This document shows, piece after piece, positions 34,575 through 38,237 of a stretch of 38,237 nucleotides of DNA; the stretch's first letter is position 1; the number at the start of each line of letters is the position of its first letter. Location: contig SVPW01000023.1 of assembly GCA_015065645.1 (NCBI GenBank), positions 1-38,237 on the forward strand, read 5' to 3'. Below the pieces are notes generated by a model that did not search any database, was not told the DNA's origin, and was given only the letters and a program-made list of their open reading frames with translations. The DNA comes from Oscillospiraceae bacterium (lineage in GTDB: Bacteria > Bacillota > Clostridia > Oscillospirales > Acutalibacteraceae). The position numbers and the translations under genes were made by a program.

Positions 34575-35597
34575 ATGGCTACTGAAATAGGGATTGATTT
34601 AGGTTCCTCAAAAACTGTTATTTTTTCAAGCTCGCAAATTGTTTTGGAGCAACCCAGTGTTGTAACGGTTGATTCTGAAACATGGGAACCTGTTTATTAC
34701 GGGGAAAAAGCAAAGCAAACCTTGGGTCGTACACCTGATAGCCTGCTTTGTGTAATGCCTATTGAACACGGCGTTATTTCTGATTACGATATTGCTGAAA
34801 TGATGCTTAAAAACTATATGCAAAAATCCTTTGGAAATCGTATTATTCGTCCTCGTATTATGGCAACCTTGCCTGCAGGCCTTACAGAGCTTCAGCATCA
34901 TTCGCTTGCAAATGTTGTTGAGTCGGGTGGGGGACGCAATATTTCTGTAATAGAAGCACCTTTAGCGGTTGCATTTGGCTTGGGTATTGATTTTTCAAAG
35001 CCTCATGGTACTTTAATTGTTGATATAGGTGCAGGCACAACAGATATTGCTGTAATTTCAATGGGCGGTATTTCGGTTTGTGATTCCAATAAAACAGCAT
35101 CGGGTGATTTTGATACACAGATAACCCGTTATATTCGTAAGGAGTATAATATTGAAATAGGTCCTTTAACCGCTGAACAAATAAAGCAAAAAATCGGCAC
35201 TGTTGTTGAAAGACCTATTGAGGTTGCAATGGTTGCAAAGGGAAGAAATGTTTTTACAGGGCTTCCTGAAAGCTTTGAAATCAGCTCTTCTGAGGTTTAT
35301 GAGGCGGTTTATGAAACGGCACTTTCTATTTGCAATGCTATCCGTTCTGTCCTTTCCCGTACCGACCCTGACCTTGTGGCGGATATTATTGAGGATGGTC
35401 TTTATCTTACAGGCGGTGGTGCGCTTATTAACGGTATGGATAAGCTTATTTCCGAATTTGTGGGTACAAAGGTGTACCTGCTTGAAGACCCAACCCACAG
35501 TGTTATAAAGGGTGCTGCCGTAGCGCTTAAAAAGCCTGAACTGCTTAAAAATGTTGACTATCAGTTGCGTTCTATAAGAGAGCTTACCATAGAATAA
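34575..35597 (+). CDS. mreB: MreB-family bacterial actin
   Basis: A 340-residue actin-fold ATPase of the MreB/Mbl/MreBH family, which forms membrane filaments that guide side-wall synthesis. The phosphate-1 loop is IDLGSSKTV (D8), phosphate-2 is VDIGAGTTDIAV (D150), EAPLAVAFGLG carries the family's E127, and the adenosine motif is LTGGGALINGM near residue 280. The usual DLGTANT is replaced by DLGSSKT and the N-terminus is short, without an evident amphipathic membrane helix, so this may be a paralogue rather than the main MreB; mreC and mreD are absent. A ribosome binding site (TTAGGAG) precedes the ATG. A terminator follows. Confidence 0.88.
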   Translation: MATEIGIDLGSSKTVIFSSSQIVLEQPSVVTVDSETWEPVYYGEKAKQTLGRTPDSLLCVMPIEHGVISDYDIAEMMLKNYMQKSFGNRIIRPRIMATLPAGLTELQHHSLANVVESGGGRNISVIEAPLAVAFGLGIDFSKPHGTLIVDIGAGTTDIAVISMGGISVCDSNKTASGDFDTQITRYIRKEYNIEIGPLTAEQIKQKIGTVVERPIEVAMVAKGRNVFTGLPESFEISSSEVYEAVYETALSICNAIRSVLSRTDPDLVADIIEDGLYLTGGGALINGMDKLISEFVGTKVYLLEDPTHSVIKGAAVALKKPELLKNVDYQLRSIRELTIE

Positions 35598-35599
35598 AA

Positions 35600-35646
35600 A
35601 ACCCCTTGCGTATGCCTTTAAAGCACATCGCAAGGGTTATTTTTTT
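35600..35646. terminator. Bidirectional terminator between mreB-like and aldo/keto reductase genes
   Basis: CCCTTGCG (35603-35610) pairs with CGCAAGGG (35629-35636), with an inner TGC/GCA. A run of A residues lies on the left and a run of T residues on the right. It can terminate both converging transcripts. Confidence 0.8.
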
Positions 35647-36640
35647 ATCCTAATGCTATCTCGTCTATTTTCTTTAATTCCTCATCCGTAAAGCTTGTGT
35701 TATTTACAGCATTAATATTATCAATGATTTGTGAGGGCTTTGAAGCTCCAACTAAAACACTTGTTACAATACCGTCACGCAAAATCCAGCTAAGTGCCAT
35801 TGCGGCAAGTGTTTGACCACGCTCAAGCGCTATATCATTAAGTGCCTTGATTTGTGTAAGGCGTTTTTCGGTTAAGGAACGCTCTGTTAAATATCTGCCA
35901 TCTGTTTTAATACGGCTATCCTCAGGCACACCGTTTAAATAACGGTTGGTAAGCATACCCTGCGCCAATGGGCTAAAGGCTATGATTCCTTTTTTGAGTT
36001 TATTTGAAGTATCCTTTAAGCCGTTTCTTTCAATGGTGCGGTCAAATATTGAATAGCAGTTTTGATTTATAATAAAGGGGCAGTGTAGGTCGTTCAAAAT
36101 CTTTGTAGCCTCAGCAAGCCTCTCACCATTATAGTTTGAAAGTCCCACATATAAAGCCTTACCGCTTGTAACCGCACTGCTTAATGCACCCATAGTTTCC
36201 TCTAAAGGAGTGTCATTATCGGGGCAGTGATGGTAGAATATATCCACATAATCAAGGCCTAATCTTTTAAGGCTTTGGTCTAAACTTGCAAGCAGATATT
36301 TACGGCTGCCTCCACGGCTTCCGTAAGGACCTTCCCACATATCATAGCCTGCCTTTGTGCTTATAATCATTTCGTCACGGTAGGATAACATTTCTTCCTT
36401 TAAAATTTTACCAAAATTCTTTTCTGCACTTCCCGGGGCAGGGCCGTAATTGTTTGCTATATCAAAATGCGTAATACCGTTGTCAAAAGCGGTAAAGCAC
36501 ATCTGCTTCATATTTTCATAATTTGCAGTATCGCCAAAATTGTGCCAAAGGCCTAATGATACAGCCGGTAAAAAAAGTCCGCAGTTTCCGCAACGGTTAT
36601 ATTTCATTTTATTATATTTATCGCCTGATGCAATATACAT
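35645..36640 (-). CDS. Aldo/keto reductase (YghZ-like)
   Basis: A 331-residue NADPH-dependent oxidoreductase with a TIM-barrel fold. I choose ATG at 36640 because GAGGTG lies seven bases upstream and MYIASGDKYNKMKYNRCG matches the N-terminus of the YghZ/Kv-beta-like branch; an in-frame GTG at 36649 overlaps the ribosome binding site. The catalytic tetrad is visible: D60 and Y65 in FDIANNYG, K96 in ISTKAGYD, and H137 in IFYHHCPD. YghZ-type enzymes reduce aldehydes such as methylglyoxal or L-glyceraldehyde-3-phosphate; the substrate here is not known. It is a single-gene unit with its own promoter, divergent from the small membrane protein. Confidence 0.93.
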   Translation of the reverse strand: MYIASGDKYNKMKYNRCGNCGLFLPAVSLGLWHNFGDTANYENMKQMCFTAFDNGITHFDIANNYGPAPGSAEKNFGKILKEEMLSYRDEMIISTKAGYDMWEGPYGSRGGSRKYLLASLDQSLKRLGLDYVDIFYHHCPDNDTPLEETMGALSSAVTSGKALYVGLSNYNGERLAEATKILNDLHCPFIINQNCYSIFDRTIERNGLKDTSNKLKKGIIAFSPLAQGMLTNRYLNGVPEDSRIKTDGRYLTERSLTEKRLTQIKALNDIALERGQTLAAMALSWILRDGIVTSVLVGASKPSQIIDNINAVNNTSFTDEELKKIDEIALG

Positions 36641-36658
36641 ATAAATCACCTCTGTATT

Positions 36659-36688
36659 ATTTTACCATTTTATACTGCTATAGGTCAA
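36659..36688 (-). promoter_or_regulatory. Promoter of the aldo/keto reductase
   Basis: On the minus strand TTGACC (36683-36688) and TAAAAT (36659-36664) are 18 bp apart, directly upstream of the start. The leader would be short, with GAGGTG. Confidence 0.55.
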
Positions 36689-36731
36689 TAAATATTTGTA
36701 AAAATTTATACACAAATTGTTAATATATTTC

Positions 36732-36760
36732 TTGACAACACAATATAAAGTTGTTATAAT
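36732..36760 (+). promoter_or_regulatory. Consensus sigma-A promoter of the small membrane protein
   Basis: TTGACA (36732-36737) and TATAAT (36755-36760) are separated by exactly 17 bp, a perfect match in both boxes. Transcription should start near 36767. Confidence 0.88.
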
Positions 36761-36767
36761 ATTTACA

Positions 36768-36783
36768 TCCTACATATATAGGA
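36768..36783 (+). promoter_or_regulatory. Inverted repeat at the expected transcript start
   Basis: TCCTA (36768-36772) and TAGGA (36779-36783) flank a 6-nt spacer at about +1 to +17. On DNA it could be an operator; on RNA it would form a 5' hairpin that might protect the message. The stem is short. Confidence 0.4.
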
Positions 36784-36809
36784 CATTTTTAGTAAAGGGG
36801 GATATTACA

Positions 36810-37094
36810 ATGAACAATGGTAAAGGTTTAAGCGTAACCGGTTTGGTACTTGGTATCGTAGCTGTTGTATTGGCATGGTTCTACATGGTTAATATCGTAG
36901 CTTTAGTTTGCGGTATCGTTGGTATCATCTGTGCTGCTAAGGGTAAGGGTATGGCTAAGGCTGCTGGTGCTCCTACCGGTCTTGGTACTGCAGGTCTCGT
37001 ACTTGCTATCATCGGTACTGTTCTTGCAGGTATTGGTTTCTTCTCTTGCACACTCTGCGTTTTGTGCGCTGCTGGTACGGCTGGTTTGCTTTAA
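36810..37094 (+). CDS. Small Gly/Ala-rich membrane protein (DUF4190-like)
   Basis: A 94-residue protein with two long hydrophobic hairpins: TM segments lie at about residues 9-40 and 57-94, separated by the loop AAKGKGMAKAAGAPTG. It resembles the loose DUF4190-type family of small two-to-three-helix proteins, whose function is unknown. AAAGGGGG lies before ATG 36810. Codon choice is unlike its neighbours: GGT, GCT, AAG, ATC and CTT dominate, while nearby genes use ATA, AAA and GCA freely, the signature of a very highly expressed gene. A consensus promoter and a terminator make it a single-gene unit. The C-terminal half is rich in cysteine (FSCTLCVLCAAG). Confidence 0.78.
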   Translation: MNNGKGLSVTGLVLGIVAVVLAWFYMVNIVALVCGIVGIICAAKGKGMAKAAGAPTGLGTAGLVLAIIGTVLAGIGFFSCTLCVLCAAGTAGLL

Positions 37095-37128
37095 TAGTAA
37101 ACTTATTAAATGTGTTAAATCGCATAGT

Positions 37129-37169
37129 AAAGCACCAATCGGTTTTAATCCGGTCGGTGCTTTGTTTTT
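37129..37169 (+). terminator. Terminator after the small membrane protein
   Basis: AAAGCACC plus TCGG (37129-37142) pairs with CCGG...GGTGCTTT (37150-37163) with one mismatch and a G-U pair, followed by GTTTTTA. It lies just before the Lgt-family gene, which would then depend on read-through or its own promoter. Confidence 0.7.
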
Positions 37170-37196
37170 AGGATTGCTTTTAAAGGAGTATAATAA

Positions 37197-37988
37197 ATGT
37201 ATCCTGTTATTGAAATATTTGGGCGTCAAATCGGCTCTTATGCTGTGTGCTCATTTTTAGGGTTGTTGGTTTGCGGTTTTGTGGCTTGGCTTTTGGGTAA
37301 AAAATATAAAATTGAAATTGAGCCTATAATTTTTGTAATTCTTGTTGCCGGTGTAAGCTTGGTAGTAGGCGGTAGTATTCTTTATGGTATTACAAATATT
37401 AAAGATATAATAACAATATTTGGTAAAATATCTGAGGTTGGTGTCTGGAAAGCATTAAAGGCTATTGCATCGCTTTTTGGCGGTTCGGTATTTTACGGTG
37501 GATTTATAGCCTCTATAATTATAGTTAGACTTTATTTGAAAAAGTTTCATGCAGATATTAAAGAAAACTTTTTTGATTTATATATAGTGTGTGTACCTCT
37601 TTTTCACGCTTTTGGAAGATTGGGCTGCTTCTTTGGAGGCTGCTGTTACGGTAAAGAGGGGAGTTGGGGCTTTGTTATTACCGGTAACACCTTAATTCCT
37701 GAAATCAATGATGTAATGCGTATACCCGTTCCTTTGATAGAAGCTTTTGGAAATCTTTGCATATTTGTTTTGCTCACAGTGCTTTTTAATAAAGGAAAAT
37801 GTATTGGTAATCTGCTTTACTGTTACTTGTTTATTTATCCCCCAATGAGGTTTGTTCTTGAGTTTTACAGAGGGGATGAAATCCGTGGTATTTGGTACGG
37901 ACTTTCAACTTCACAGTGGATAAGCATATTCCTTTTTGTGTTTGCTGTAATATCCGTAATAGTAAAATTAAAAAGAAAAAAGGCTTGA
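37197..37988 (+). CDS. lgt: Prolipoprotein diacylglyceryl transferase (Lgt) family protein
   Basis: A 263-residue membrane protein with about seven hydrophobic segments and the Lgt signature region HAFGRLGCFFGGCCYG (R141 matches the essential arginine). Lgt transfers a diacylglyceryl group to the lipobox cysteine of prolipoproteins. Two features differ from the classical enzyme: the GGMSFHGG histidine position reads GGSVFYGG here (Tyr at 100), and GRIGNFxNGE is replaced by the cysteine-rich GRLGCFFGGCCYG. That pattern occurs in an Lgt-like clostridial branch and may mark a paralogue with a different acceptor. AAAGGAG precedes ATG 37197. A perfect hairpin follows the stop codon. Confidence 0.82.
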   Translation: MYPVIEIFGRQIGSYAVCSFLGLLVCGFVAWLLGKKYKIEIEPIIFVILVAGVSLVVGGSILYGITNIKDIITIFGKISEVGVWKALKAIASLFGGSVFYGGFIASIIIVRLYLKKFHADIKENFFDLYIVCVPLFHAFGRLGCFFGGCCYGKEGSWGFVITGNTLIPEINDVMRIPVPLIEAFGNLCIFVLLTVLFNKGKCIGNLLYCYLFIYPPMRFVLEFYRGDEIRGIWYGLSTSQWISIFLFVFAVISVIVKLKRKKA

Positions 37989-37992
37989 AATT

Positions 37993-38019
37993 AAGCGGCT
38001 GTCACTATGACAGCCGCTT
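37993..38019. terminator. Perfect 12-bp hairpin after the Lgt-family gene
   Basis: AAGCGGCTGTCA (37993-38004) and its complement (38008-38019) enclose a CTA loop. No T run follows; instead the 114-bp repeat begins at the next base, as though the repeat had inserted between the terminator stem and its tail. Confidence 0.65.
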
Positions 38020-38133
38020 CAGCCTGTTGAAAAACCTAAATTTTATTTTTTATGCGGCTTGTAGCCGCATTTTTGTTTTTTCAGCGACAGGTGCGTTGAA
38101 AAAACACATCATAAGCGAAAATCCGCTTATAAT
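38020..38133. repeat. Right arm of the 114-bp inverted repeat pair
   Basis: This is the reverse complement of positions 1-114 with two mismatches (opposite positions 38 and 106). Beyond its outer end the sequence completes a palindrome, GAAAATCCGC (38117-38126) with GCGGATTTTC (38134-38143), suggesting that the full element ends near 38143. Confidence 0.9.
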
Positions 38134-38163
38134 GCGGATTTTCAAGGGCACAGGGGTGGTATT

Positions 38164-38220
38164 GGCGGGGATAGAGTGCAGTCAAAAAATTTTTAATTTT
38201 TTGCGAACGGCATCCCCGTC
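38164..38220. repeat. Second palindromic element at the right edge
   Basis: GGCGGGGAT (38164-38172) pairs with ATCCCCGTC (38212-38220), and an inner CAAAAAA (38183-38189) pairs with TTTTTTG (38197-38203). I see no coding capacity in 38020-38237. It may be a separate MITE-like element or part of a larger repeat cut by the window edge. Confidence 0.4.
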
Positions 38221-38237
38221 CAAGAGAGTGGAGACTT

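Noticed and set aside
35166-35633. Minus-strand 155-codon open frame over the MreB-like gene
   Set aside because: It lies antisense to the conserved actin motifs and has no ribosome binding site; it is a shadow frame.
1-38237. Whole window as an integrative element or genomic island
   Set aside because: There is no integrase, transposase, relaxase or tRNA attachment site, and core metabolic and repair genes lie inside the repeats.

Overview
The window looks like a chromosomal segment of a low-GC Gram-positive gut-type bacterium (Firmicutes, class Clostridia, probably an Oscillospiraceae-like lineage). I infer this from the AT-rich composition, strong AGGAGG-type ribosome binding sites, sigma-A-type promoters, and gene content: cdaA-cdaR, recD2-comF-mreB-like, DUF3343 beside a class V aminotransferase, and secreted proteins with InlB/Flg_new-type repeats. 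No tRNA, rRNA, CRISPR array, transposase or phage gene was seen.

Layout. (1) 1-446: one arm of a 114-bp inverted repeat, a terminator, a small palindromic MITE-like element and an AT-rich leader. (2) 447-21518, plus strand: a glycan and phosphate-ester degradation locus. First block: GH42 beta-galactosidase, short GH38 alpha-mannosidase, GH127-like alpha/alpha-toroid protein, and an exported metallophosphoesterase whose 3' end runs out of frame into a truncated clan-A glycosidase. Next comes a very large exported tyrosine-phosphatase-like surface protein split by an apparent 1-nt frameshift (8907-14299). Second block: long GH38 alpha-mannosidase, GH106-like glycosidase, cytoplasmic metallophosphoesterase. 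(3) 21578-23167, minus strand: GH20-type hexosaminidase. (4) 23306-26235, minus strand: ACT-domain protein, homoserine dehydrogenase, aspartokinase, behind a near-consensus promoter. (5) 26365-35597, plus strand: AI-2E/YtvI-type transporter, DUF3343 protein behind a foldable leader, cysteine desulfurase-like enzyme, cdaA, cdaR, a small membrane protein, recD2, comF, an MreB-family actin. (6) 35645-37988: aldo/keto reductase (minus), a small membrane protein with a consensus promoter and strong codon bias, and an Lgt-family protein. (7) 37993-38237: a hairpin, the second arm of the 114-bp inverted repeat, and another palindromic element.

How the genes may work together (inference). The glycosidases lack visible signal peptides and so should act on imported oligosaccharides (beta-galactosides, alpha-mannosides, hexosaminides, possibly rhamnosides or arabinosides), a substrate range that fits host-type or yeast-type glycans. 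The phosphoesterase at 6127 and the phosphatase at 8907 are exported, and the latter ends in a membrane anchor. A plausible model is outside removal of phosphate from phosphorylated glycans followed by trimming inside. No transporter or regulator for this locus lies in the window.

The most unusual points are the 38-kb segment bounded by inverted copies of a 114-bp repeat, two disrupted reading frames in neighbouring exported proteins, an apparently unnamed module repeated in those proteins, and a long foldable leader before the DUF3343 gene.
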